Shown here: positions 1-9,322 of the stretch, piece by piece
Numbering within the stretch: the first letter of the stretch is position 1
How the letters are laid out: every line of letters starts with the position of its first letter
Assembly: GCA_947306025.1 (NCBI GenBank)
Contig: CAMZFJ010000045.1
Coordinates: 1 to 9,322, forward strand
Reading direction: 5' to 3'
Length of the DNA stretch: 9,322 nucleotides
Source of the DNA: an uncultured Fibrobacter sp.
Lineage (GTDB): Bacteria > Fibrobacterota > Fibrobacteria > Fibrobacterales > Fibrobacteraceae
Made by a program: the position numbers and the translations under genes
The notes under the pieces: model-generated
Told to the model about the DNA's origin: nothing
Database searches by the model: none
Seen by the model: the letters and a program-made list of their open reading frames with translations, nothing else

Positions 1-407
1 CCCTCCGCGTAAAGATCGAAGGCGCCGACGGCAAGACCGTAAAGCAGAAGGGCAGGGAAATCCAGGCAGAATCCGACGGTTCCTACGTCATCGAATTCAT
101 GGATTTGGAATTGGAAGTGGTTGGTGCAGCTCCGGAATCTAGCAGCAGCTCCGAAATTGCGCCGACGTCCAGCAGCAGCGTCGAAGAAGCCTCGTCAAGC
201 TCCACAATCGCCATCGCCCAGAAATTCCAGAGAGCAAACCAAGAGCCGACAACCTTCGCCGTGTTCTCCGCTACGGGCGTGTTGGTAAAGTCATTCGAGG
301 CCACAGCGCTGTCTGCGGAAGGTTCATTCAAGGCCTTGCAAATCCCGCACGGAACTTACTACCTCAAAGATCTGAAGTCCAGCTACATTAAGAAAATGAT
401 GAAGTAA
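1..407 (+). CDS. C-terminal part of a secreted-type protein with serine-rich linker (5' end outside window)
   Basis: The frame is open from base 3 to the TAA at 405-407, so this is the 3' end of a longer gene; the ATG at 99 lies inside the open frame and is not a convincing start. The visible protein has a short segment rich in charged residues, then three serine clusters (about bases 138-207) typical of low-complexity linkers in Fibrobacter extracellular enzymes. A tail domain of about 55 residues follows, with an FAVFSATGVLVKSF strand, a turn and HGTYYLKDL, ending in the basic KKMMK. The pattern 'xxFxxxGxLVxxF...LxxGTYYLK' resembles the C-terminal sorting domains of type IX-secreted proteins and the basic terminal domains of Fibrobacter hydrolases. 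Surface or secreted location is inference, and the catalytic part, if any, lies upstream. A terminator follows directly. The assignment as a C-terminal fragment is solid; the function is unknown. Confidence 0.8.
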   Translation, partial: LRVKIEGADGKTVKQKGREIQAESDGSYVIEFMDLELEVVGAAPESSSSSEIAPTSSSSVEEASSSSTIAIAQKFQRANQEPTTFAVFSATGVLVKSFEATALSAEGSFKALQIPHGTYYLKDLKSSYIKKMMK

Positions 408-443
408 TTGCTGTTTTGACAGGCTCGGAAAAATTCTTGAAAA

Positions 444-480
444 AAGTCGTCTACTGAGAGTGGGCGGCTTTTTTATTTTT
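444..480 (+). terminator. Rho-independent terminator after the left-edge gene
   Basis: The arms at 444-453 and 461-470 pair over 10 bp in the plus-strand RNA (three G-U wobbles), with a 7-base loop and a T-rich tail at 469-480. On the minus strand the wobbles become C-A mismatches, so the signal fits the plus-strand gene better. It could still act weakly on the convergent recombinase operon, which ends at 486 and shows no other terminator. Confidence 0.8.
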
Positions 481-485
481 GCAAC

Positions 486-1316
486 CTACCACGTCACGAC
501 TTTGTTCACGACTTCGCGCTGTTCGCTCGCAGTCTGACGCAGGTAAATGCGGGTCGTCTCAATATGCTCGTGCCCCATAAGGTCTGCCAGTAGTGCGATG
601 TCGTTACGCTTTTCCAAAAAGTTTTTGGCGAATCGGTGACGAAACGAATGGGGATAAACAACTGCTTCGTCTAGGCCATATTTCTTTGCAAATGTTTTCA
701 ATTGTGAGGCGATTCCACGCGGAGTAATTTGTTTACCAAAACGATTCAAAAACAGATACCCGCTGGAACGTCCTTCACTTTCCAGCCAACGCAAAGCTTC
801 TTTCTGCAGTATTTCGGGAATGTAGAGGCGCCGCAACTTTCCGCCCTTTCCGTAGATATCGAAATACCCGCACTCGACATGTTCCACTTTGAGTTTCACA
901 AGTTCCCCTACGCGAGCGCCCGTCGCCGATAGAAACCACACGACAAAATACCACTTAGTCTGACCATCTTGCAATAGACTAGTTTTCAAAAATTTATAAT
1001 CGGCATCGCTAATGACATTTTCTAGAAAACTCTTTTGCTGAACCTTGACATTCTTGATTTTTAGTTTCGTTTTTCCTGCAAAATCCAAATACTTGTTGAT
1101 GCCCTGAATCCGCAAATTAACAGTTTTGGGTTTGTAATTTTCCAGAAGAAAACTTTTGTAATCAGCCAGCGATTTGCGGCCGAATCGCCCGAAATGCGAC
1201 TTGAAGAAATCCGCCGTCCAGCAATACGAATCCATCGTATTGGCAGCAAGGTTCTGCCCTTCCAGATACTGGTAAAACGAAGGTCTTTCTGCAAGGTAGA
1301 AAACGAAATAGTTCAT
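486..1316 (-). CDS. Tyrosine recombinase/integrase (phage integrase family), complete
   Basis: A 276-residue site-specific DNA recombinase. The N-terminal half (about 10-90) looks like a SAM-like core-binding domain. The catalytic domain (about 100-276) has all expected residues: Arg135 in ATGARVGEL, Lys160 in GKGGKLRR, His223 and Arg226 in PHSFRH, His249 in LMGHEH, and nucleophile Tyr258 in TTRIYLR. The chosen ATG (1314-1316) overlaps the TGA of the upstream ORF6N gene as ATGA, which suggests translational coupling. A longer frame back to 1412 exists, but its 32 extra residues are cysteine-rich, lie inside the upstream gene and have no family resemblance. The size suits XerC/D-like invertases, such as those beside invertible hsdS genes in Bacteroides and Streptococcus. 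Its position near an inverted hsdS' suggests it acts, or once acted, on the specificity genes; this is inference, and it could serve other sites. Confidence 0.93.
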   Translation of the reverse strand: MNYFVFYLAERPSFYQYLEGQNLAANTMDSYCWTADFFKSHFGRFGRKSLADYKSFLLENYKPKTVNLRIQGINKYLDFAGKTKLKIKNVKVQQKSFLENVISDADYKFLKTSLLQDGQTKWYFVVWFLSATGARVGELVKLKVEHVECGYFDIYGKGGKLRRLYIPEILQKEALRWLESEGRSSGYLFLNRFGKQITPRGIASQLKTFAKKYGLDEAVVYPHSFRHRFAKNFLEKRNDIALLADLMGHEHIETTRIYLRQTASEQREVVNKVVTW

Positions 1317-2362
1317 AACAAGCCTGCAAAAACAGCATGGTAAACGGACGCATCTTCCAATTGAACAATTGTCGTTATCTTGTTTCCGGCATCCTTTGAA
1401 GAAGCCCCACAATGGAACACCTTTTCGGTCTTTGAACCAAAATCAAGCAATATATAACGATCATGAAACACATTCCCAGCTGATATTGGGTTTTTAAGCA
1501 CAACATCTGGACGAGCATCCCTAAAATCAGCCAACATGTTCTCGGTTAACCGGGTTCTTCCATATTGATCGCTGATGATTGCAATAGACACATTTTTAGC
1601 GACCGATCTCAACAAATCAAGCGTTTTAACATCTACATAATTATCAATAATCACTACTGATTTCTTTGCCATACCATAAATTTGTGCGTATGCAACATCG
1701 GCTTCCAGTTTTTGGCCGTTCAGAATCAGGAAATGCTTAAATGTTGAAGGATCGATGAAGTTTTCCATTACCTTTTGTAAATCGAACTTCATTGCAAAAA
1801 CATCTGTACGAGTTTCGGCAAGTTCACCACGAATTTCAGCGATTTCCCTTGTATTTTGAAGCATATAAGAGGAAATATGCGGATCGCATTTTGCGCCAAG
1901 CAACTGCATGTTTTCAGCAACAATATAGTCCTTCATCTGCTTGAAAAGGCGAATTAAAGCTTTGCTCTGAGCAATCGCCCGTTCTCCTTTGAGGACCGTC
2001 ATGAGCATGTAAATACCTTGCTCAGTGAAAGCAAAAGGCATTTTTCTTAAACCGCCCCAACTTGAAGTCAAAAATTTTGACTTCAAGTCTGATGCCGGAT
2101 ATGAGGATATTAGACTATCTATTTCATGGCGGTCAAGTTGAAACCGAAAATCATCGTCAAATTTTTCAATATTATTCTTTACCTGCTGGTTGAAAACCTT
2201 TTTGTCATACCCGTAAATTTCAGCCAAATCGGAATCAAGCATCACCTTGACTCCCCGAATCATGTAGATTCGGGACTTCAAGAAGTTTTCATCTATCAGA
2301 GAGAAATCGGCTTTGTCGGCTGATTTTGATGCGGTAAAAGTCGACACATTCTGCTTGCTCAT
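1313..2362 (-). CDS. ORF6N domain protein with phospholipase-D-like C-terminal domain
   Basis: 349 residues. Residues about 20-125 match the ORF6N domain (related to phage KilA-N/Ant DNA-binding modules): RGVKVMLDSDLAEIYG, the VFNQQVKNN segment, DDFRFQL, LTSSWGGLRKMPFAFTEQGIYML. A helical linker with coiled-coil character (about 165-200) follows. The C-terminal part (about 205-349) has the layout of a PLD-like domain: KSVVIIDNYVD, AIISDQ, then HDRYILLD (His300, Arg302) and GASSKDAGNK. It has a single HxR-type motif rather than the classical HxK pair, so nuclease activity is uncertain. Such proteins are often found in or beside Type I restriction loci, with roles largely unproven. It has its own promoter (2409-2438) and a GAGG ribosome binding site six bases before the ATG, and is coupled to the recombinase. 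It may be a regulator or accessory factor of that recombinase, or an independent defence protein; both are inference. Confidence 0.88.
   Translation of the reverse strand: MSKQNVSTFTASKSADKADFSLIDENFLKSRIYMIRGVKVMLDSDLAEIYGYDKKVFNQQVKNNIEKFDDDFRFQLDRHEIDSLISSYPASDLKSKFLTSSWGGLRKMPFAFTEQGIYMLMTVLKGERAIAQSKALIRLFKQMKDYIVAENMQLLGAKCDPHISSYMLQNTREIAEIRGELAETRTDVFAMKFDLQKVMENFIDPSTFKHFLILNGQKLEADVAYAQIYGMAKKSVVIIDNYVDVKTLDLLRSVAKNVSIAIISDQYGRTRLTENMLADFRDARPDVVLKNPISAGNVFHDRYILLDFGSKTEKVFHCGASSKDAGNKITTIVQLEDASVYHAVFAGLL
2060..2088. repeat. 29-bp perfect palindrome inside the ORF6N gene
   Basis: Two 14-base arms (2060-2073 and 2075-2088) are exact reverse complements around a single base at 2074. 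They encode the conserved DLKSKFLTSS stretch of the ORF6N domain. The symmetry could form a strong hairpin in DNA or mRNA, or be a protein binding site. Confidence 0.85.
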
Positions 2363-2408
2363 ATACTACCTCACTCCGTTTACATGCTATAAAAAACGGG
2401 CTACTGCA

Positions 2409-2438
2409 CAAATATACACTATTTTAAAAAATTGTCAA
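2409..2438 (-). promoter_or_regulatory. Promoter of the ORF6N-recombinase operon
   Basis: Reading the minus strand, TTGACA (2433-2438) is followed after 16 bases by TATATTTG (2409-2416). This fits a sigma-70 promoter and also the Bacteroidetes form TTG-N19-TAnnTTTG exactly. The -10 lies about 46 bases upstream of the ATG at 2362, leaving a short A/T-rich leader with GAGG as ribosome binding site. The -35 region lies about 60 bases from the hsdS' frame on the opposite strand. Confidence 0.65.
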
Positions 2439-2503
2439 GAGGTTTGTTGATTTCATTGAAAATAATTTTGAAGGCATAACCCCCATTATGAGAAGATGGG
2501 GTT

Positions 2504-2531
2504 AGACGAAAGACGAGAGACGAAAGACGAG
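2504..2531. repeat. Perfect tandem duplication of a 14-base unit
   Basis: The unit AGACGAAAGACGAG occurs twice in direct succession (2504-2517, 2518-2531), just before the hsdS' homology. Translated it gives DERRETKDER, which has no HsdS counterpart, so the annotated hsdS' start lies in repeat DNA rather than true coding sequence. Confidence 0.85.
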
Positions 2532-2549
2532 AGAGGCTTTAAAGACAAA

Positions 2550-2579
2550 TGTCATTCCCGCGAAGGCGGGAATCTCCTT
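2550..2579. repeat. REP-like palindromic repeat at the 5' edge of hsdS'
   Basis: A hairpin with 8-bp arms ATTCCCGC/GCGGGAAT (2554-2561, 2566-2573) and a GAAG loop, flanked by TGTC and CTCC. It belongs to the widespread class of short dispersed GC-rich palindromes of the 'GTCATTCCCGCG...GCGGGAATC' type. It matches the copy at 4414-4443, in opposite orientation, in 26 of 30 bases by hand count. Confidence 0.85.
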
Positions 2580-3102
2580 GCCCCAATAAGCAAAGATGAA
2601 ATTCCGTTTGACATACCCGAGAATTGGGTTTGGTGTAGACTTAAGGATATCGCTAATTACGGAGAATGCGACAATGTTGAAGTAAAACGTATTCCTGAAA
2701 CAGCTTGGATCTTAGAGCTTGAAGATATCGAAAAAGATTCAGGGAAAATACTCCATTTTTTTTTCAAAATCGGAACGTCAAATAAATGGTGTAAGGCATC
2801 AATTTGAAAAAGGTGATGTACTATACTCAAAACTTAGAACTTACTTGAACAAAGTGTTGGTTGCCACCAAAGATGGTTTTTGTACTACGGAAATAATGCC
2901 TATAAAGACAGCATTTATTTCCAATCATTATCTATGCTTAGTACTGCGTTCTAAATATTTTCTTGATTATACATCTATGTGTGGATACGGTGTAAAAATG
3001 CCCCGTCTTAGCACAAATGATGCAAAGAATGGCCTAATACCATTACCGCCACTTAATGAGCAATCTCGAATTGTTGCGATGATTGATGAATTGTTTTCTA
3101 CG

Positions 3103-6020
<2,918 letters not shown>

Positions 6021-8843
6021 TTACTGGAACATGAACTTTGTCAGGTTCTGGATTTCGGTATTAACATTTTGCGGGCCGAAGAGTTTTGCCGCCTGTAAGA
6101 ATAGAGGTTTCTCATACTGCATCAGGATTGGCGCCGAGACGCAACCGTTCTGCACAACATATTGAGCAATCCTCTTAAGCACTTGCTTTTGATCTTCGTT
6201 TAACACACGTTGATTTTGACCGCAGTATAATTCAAAAAGGCTGGCAGAAGTGCTTTGCAATGAATAAAGCGACTCTTTTTGCCCCAAAGCGTAACGCACC
6301 AACTGTATAAGGTTCGTCAAAAGGCCAACTTCGTCCTTTTCTAGGTCCTTTACTTTTCCGGCCTTACCCACTTTATTCACGGACAATGTTTTATAGCAAG
6401 TCCAAAGATTCTTCTCGTTCAGCATCGGATTGAACTTTTCGAGTTTGCGCTTCAAATCCGAGAGCATTTCGTAGGTAATGGCAACATCTTCACTATTGTA
6501 GATAATGCGCAGAGCTTCCACTTCATCACGATTCTGCTCGATAAATTCCTTGAAAATTTCCGCATACTTTTTAGATTCATCAATGCTGAAACCGGAGTAA
6601 ACTAGACTATCTGTGCCTTCATGCTGAATCTTGATAAAGCCACGATTGATTTCAAGAAGAAGCTTGCGAACCTTGACATTGTTGATGACTGCAGAAATCA
6701 ATTCCCTGCGTTCGGAATTCGCATCGTTGATATCCTTGTATTCCGGCAGAGGATGAGTCAAGAACTCTTGCTTGCCTGTGAGGGCGTCATAAATTCGACT
6801 TACAAAGAAATACAGGGATGTCGGAGCTAGCAACTTGTTTACTTCGCTCAAATCTTCTTGTTCGGCCTTGTTGTTTATTTTCGAGAGATAGCCCGCAAAC
6901 AAATTCAGATGTTCATCAGGAACTTCACCATGAGCCAAGCGTTCCATCAATCGTTCAAAGCTCAAAGTTTTATGGAATTCCGTCTTACTAGACGCTCCCG
7001 GAAGCTTCATTTCGTGTTCGGTAACGCCAACGGCATCGACCAAATAGAAACAATCCTTACTCGTTCCGTTCGGTGTTGCTAGCTGAAACTTGTCATCGTC
7101 CATCGTTCGGCAACCGCGACCCTTCATCTGCGTATAAAGCACCGGAGAATTGATGTCGCGCATAAACACGAGGACTTCCAAGGGTTTCACATCCGTACCA
7201 GTCGCCACAAGCGTCACCGTCACTGCAATACGGAACTCGCGTTCGTTTCTAAAATCTTGAATGAGATGGTTGGAATTACCTGCTTTACAGGTAATCTTCT
7301 GCACAAACTTTTCAGGGAGTTTAAGCCCAGCCTTTTCAAATTCTACTGCAAAGGATTCTTTAATCGCATTCACAATATTATCGGCATGGCGATCCGTCTT
7401 TGCAAAGAAAAGCGTCTTGGGGATATACTTCCAATTGCGAACAGGATCATCGCTCAAACGCTCTGGATAAAGTGATGTATAAATAGCCTGCTTATACGAA
7501 TCCACCACAAGCTTAATCTGTGCCGGATTCACAACACTACGGTCAAGTTCCGTATTTTCGTACTTTTGGTCTTCTTTCTGGATTTTCTTTTGTTTGGAAC
7601 CATTCAACAAGGTAATACGCTCTACATGTTCCCCTTGAGTAATAGTTCCACCCTGAGAGCTGACCAAAGTATTGATGCGGAATACACGCGCAGGTACATT
7701 CACTCCATCACGAACAGAATCTTCAAGAGTGTATTCCACCACCTTATTCTTGTTGAAGAAAGCGTAGGCTTCATCAGTCGGAGTCGCGGTCAATCCAACG
7801 ACACGAGCAGTGTTGAAATAGTCCAGCAACTGTTTCCATTTGCCATAAATGGAGCGATGACATTCATCCACAATAATCAAATCAAAGGCATCTCTTGCAA
7901 CCTTCAAATCTTGCGGAAGTTCAATACTTACCGTGGTCTGATTTTTCGAGTCCGTATCATCCAGTTCCGATTCATCATCATCGGAATCAACTAGAGTCTG
8001 TCCGGTCAAAACCGCATAAAGACGCTGAATTGTAGAAATTACCACATGGGACTTTTCAATATCCTTCACATCGTGGAGACGCTGAACCACATACTCATCA
8101 CTAAACGGAATTCCTGTTTCCGTCAGCTTGTATGTCCCGAACTCGCCTTCGGCCTGTTTACCGAGGTTGTTGCGGTCTACCAGAAACAAAACTTTTTTGG
8201 CCGGAGTGTAGTTGAGCAAGCGATAAGCCGCTGTACATGCGGTAAATGTTTTACCGGCACCCGTTGCAAGAACAATTAAAGCCTTCTTCTTACCATGCTT
8301 AAAGCTTAGTTCCAAGTTACGGATTGCATCGTACTGGCATTGGCGCAATCCCGCTTTGGTCTTTGTTTTCACAGCAGGAATTGCAGGCATTTTTGCAAAT
8401 TCAGATTTAAGTTCCGCACGGATTGCAACTTCTTTCGGCGTGAACATCTTTTTAAGTTCAAGGAACTCCAGAGGCTCACCAGCAGCGAAATTCCTGCGGT
8501 CGCAGAAAAGCAACTTGTCGCCATTGCTCATAAAAAGGAACGGTAACGGTTTTGTCCAAGTCTGGTACCAAGGAAGCGCCCCTGCAGAATATTTTGCAGT
8601 CTGTTCAGCAACTTTTCCACCTAAAGAATTTTCGGCACGCTTAGCCTCTAAAACACCAATAGCCTTTCCATCCAAGAAAAGCAGATAATCCGCTTCGTTA
8701 TTCCCTTTAGTCAGAGCCTCGGTGACCGCCTGTGCATGCGGAACATCCAAATATTCAGAACGAGGAACAACCGCCCAGCCGGCATCGGCGAGCATTTCAT
8801 CTATCAAAACACGTGCTTGTTCTTCAGGTTTTAATTCATCCAT
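6021..8843 (-). CDS. hsdR: Type I restriction-modification restriction subunit HsdR
   Basis: 940 residues. The DNA-translocating, cleaving subunit of the Type I complex. The N-terminal nuclease domain has Asp52 and E66-A-K68 in VLEAKR, a PD-(D/E)xK centre. The SF2 helicase core has Walker A ATGAGKT (193-199), DECH (326-329), LTATPT (351-356), motif V around TLVATGTD (544-551) and motif VI QMKGRGCR (572-579). The last 160 or so residues, with LIQLVRYALGQ, resemble the EcoEI-type HsdR C-terminal domain. An acidic insert (about 285-300, SDDDESELDDTD) lies before DECH. It is the first gene of the operon (hsdR-hsdM-hsdS). All catalytic motifs look intact, so active restriction is expected. Start ATG 8841-8843 is the first in the frame after the upstream terminator; the AGGGG ten bases upstream is a rather distant ribosome binding site. 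Confidence 0.97.
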   Translation of the reverse strand: MDELKPEEQARVLIDEMLADAGWAVVPRSEYLDVPHAQAVTEALTKGNNEADYLLFLDGKAIGVLEAKRAENSLGGKVAEQTAKYSAGALPWYQTWTKPLPFLFMSNGDKLLFCDRRNFAAGEPLEFLELKKMFTPKEVAIRAELKSEFAKMPAIPAVKTKTKAGLRQCQYDAIRNLELSFKHGKKKALIVLATGAGKTFTACTAAYRLLNYTPAKKVLFLVDRNNLGKQAEGEFGTYKLTETGIPFSDEYVVQRLHDVKDIEKSHVVISTIQRLYAVLTGQTLVDSDDDESELDDTDSKNQTTVSIELPQDLKVARDAFDLIIVDECHRSIYGKWKQLLDYFNTARVVGLTATPTDEAYAFFNKNKVVEYTLEDSVRDGVNVPARVFRINTLVSSQGGTITQGEHVERITLLNGSKQKKIQKEDQKYENTELDRSVVNPAQIKLVVDSYKQAIYTSLYPERLSDDPVRNWKYIPKTLFFAKTDRHADNIVNAIKESFAVEFEKAGLKLPEKFVQKITCKAGNSNHLIQDFRNEREFRIAVTVTLVATGTDVKPLEVLVFMRDINSPVLYTQMKGRGCRTMDDDKFQLATPNGTSKDCFYLVDAVGVTEHEMKLPGASSKTEFHKTLSFERLMERLAHGEVPDEHLNLFAGYLSKINNKAEQEDLSEVNKLLAPTSLYFFVSRIYDALTGKQEFLTHPLPEYKDINDANSERRELISAVINNVKVRKLLLEINRGFIKIQHEGTDSLVYSGFSIDESKKYAEIFKEFIEQNRDEVEALRIIYNSEDVAITYEMLSDLKRKLEKFNPMLNEKNLWTCYKTLSVNKVGKAGKVKDLEKDEVGLLTNLIQLVRYALGQKESLYSLQSTSASLFELYCGQNQRVLNEDQKQVLKRIAQYVVQNGCVSAPILMQYEKPLFLQAAKLFGPQNVNTEIQNLTKFMFQ

Positions 8844-8863
8844 GAACTTCTAACCCCTAAAAT

Positions 8864-8892
8864 AACATATTTTAAAAGGCAAAATCCAACAA
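8864..8892 (-). promoter_or_regulatory. Possible promoter of hsdRMS
   Basis: On the minus strand, TTGTTG (8887-8892) and TATGTT (8864-8869) are separated by 17 bases, with the hsdR ATG about 20 bases downstream. The match is weak and abuts the T-tract of the upstream terminator. It is proposed mainly because the operon needs a start here and the region is A/T-rich. Confidence 0.3.
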
Positions 8893-8922
8893 AACAAAAA
8901 ATCCCCGCTGAACAGCGAGGAT
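8891..8922 (-). terminator. Rho-independent terminator after the FISUMP gene
   Basis: On the minus strand, arms at 8913-8922 and 8901-8910 form a GC-rich 9-10 bp stem (one G-U pair) with a tiny loop, followed by a T-rich run (8891-8900). It lies about 30 bases after the FISUMP stop codon and separates that gene from hsdRMS. Confidence 0.85.
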
Positions 8923-8951
8923 TATACAAAGCAGAATTTGCGGTTATCAAC

Positions 8952-9322
8952 TTACTGCACGCATCTCACCGAAAAGCCAAAAGTTTTCGGTTTCATCATG
9001 TAGCTGAAGCCCATCGACTTTGACGATAGATACCACACCGAGGCTTTATCGCCTTCAGTATCTGCGCTCCAGAAGAAAGCGAACTTACTTTCGTTGCCGT
9101 ACGTGCCATCATCGAACATGTTGCCGGAAGGCATGGCGCTGAACTTGAGCGTATCGTTTCCGTTCGTCTCACCGGACCATCCATAATTTGCCTTGATGAG
9201 ATAGCCGGCATTGAAGTCGCCGCCGGCGGCTTTCCACAAGCTTTCGAAATCTTCATTTGTAGGCAAGCGGAACCCTGCAGGGCACGCAGACTTAGCCGCA
9301 TCCCATGTGTAAAGGCGACCAT
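8952..9322 (-). CDS. FISUMP (Fibrobacter succinogenes major paralogous) domain protein, 5' end outside window
   Basis: The frame is open from the right edge to the TAA at 8952-8954, giving the last 123 or so residues. It starts within the family signature GRLYTWDAA, followed by CPAGFRLPTNEDFESLW, a GYLIKANYGWSGE segment, SAMPSGN, and the C-terminal block FAFFWSADTEGDKASVWYLS...SVRCVQ. This is the FISUMP domain, present in many paralogues in Fibrobacter, usually on lipoproteins or secreted proteins. The domain is probably a surface or extracellular module with a disulfide (two cysteines visible); its molecular role is not established. The TTG at 9264-9266 is an internal codon, not a start. The gene is unrelated to the restriction operon and marks its upstream border. 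Confidence 0.93.
   Translation of the reverse strand, partial: GRLYTWDAAKSACPAGFRLPTNEDFESLWKAAGGDFNAGYLIKANYGWSGETNGNDTLKFSAMPSGNMFDDGTYGNESKFAFFWSADTEGDKASVWYLSSKSMGFSYMMKPKTFGFSVRCVQ

Noticed and set aside
83..331. Minus-strand 82-codon frame opposite the serine-rich linker
   Set aside because: Low-complexity mirror of serine codons; the plus-strand frame is open through the window edge and ends before a good terminator.
1317..1412. Longer recombinase start giving 308 residues
   Set aside because: The extra 32 residues overlap the end of the ORF6N gene, are cysteine-rich and unlike integrase N-termini; the ATGA overlap start at 1316 is better.
7566..7994. Plus-strand open frame of 142 codons
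   Set aside because: Antisense to the helicase core of hsdR, with no recognisable domain or ribosome binding site.
8996..9322. Minus-strand frame starting ATG at the right edge
   Set aside because: It is an out-of-frame shadow of the FISUMP gene, whose own frame is continuous and matches the family.

Overview
The window looks like Fibrobacter (F. succinogenes-like) chromosome. The right-edge gene carries the C-terminal half of a FISUMP domain (Fibrobacter succinogenes major paralogous domain: GRLYTWDAA, CPAGFRLPTNE, ending GFSVRCVQ). The left-edge gene ends with poly-serine linkers and a short basic C-terminal domain, a common layout for secreted Fibrobacter proteins. The clearest promoter (2409-2438) also fits the -33/-7 pattern described for the related Bacteroidetes.

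Layout, left to right: (1) 1-407 (+), the 3' end of a secreted-type protein, followed by a rho-independent terminator. (2) 486-2362 (-), a two-gene operon: an ORF6N-domain protein with a phospholipase-D-like C-terminus, then a complete tyrosine recombinase, joined by a 4-base ATGA overlap. (3) 2496-3132 (+), a second, truncated hsdS gene (hsdS') with a different target-recognition domain (TRD), a frameshift at a run of nine T, and no recognisable ribosome binding site. (4) 3103-8843 (-), a complete Type I restriction-modification operon hsdR-hsdM-hsdS. hsdS and hsdS' converge and overlap by 30 bases at their 3' ends. (5) 8891-9322 (-), a terminator and the 3' end of the FISUMP gene.

HsdR (translocase/nuclease), HsdM (N6-adenine methyltransferase) and HsdS (DNA specificity) should form a working Type I enzyme: all expected motifs are present and the genes are tightly coupled. 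An inverted, truncated hsdS' beside a tyrosine recombinase is the layout of known phase-variable (invertible) Type I loci in Streptococcus, Bacteroides and others.

Several details are unusual. The two TRDs of HsdS are about 89% identical, so a palindromic bipartite target is predicted. A REP-like palindrome lies at the same place, just before the TRD, in both hsdS and hsdS', but in different reading frames. hsdS' is one base away from being open. An ORF6N protein is co-transcribed with the recombinase. A simple inversion through the visible repeats would not give an open hybrid gene, so whether the locus currently switches cannot be decided from this sequence.
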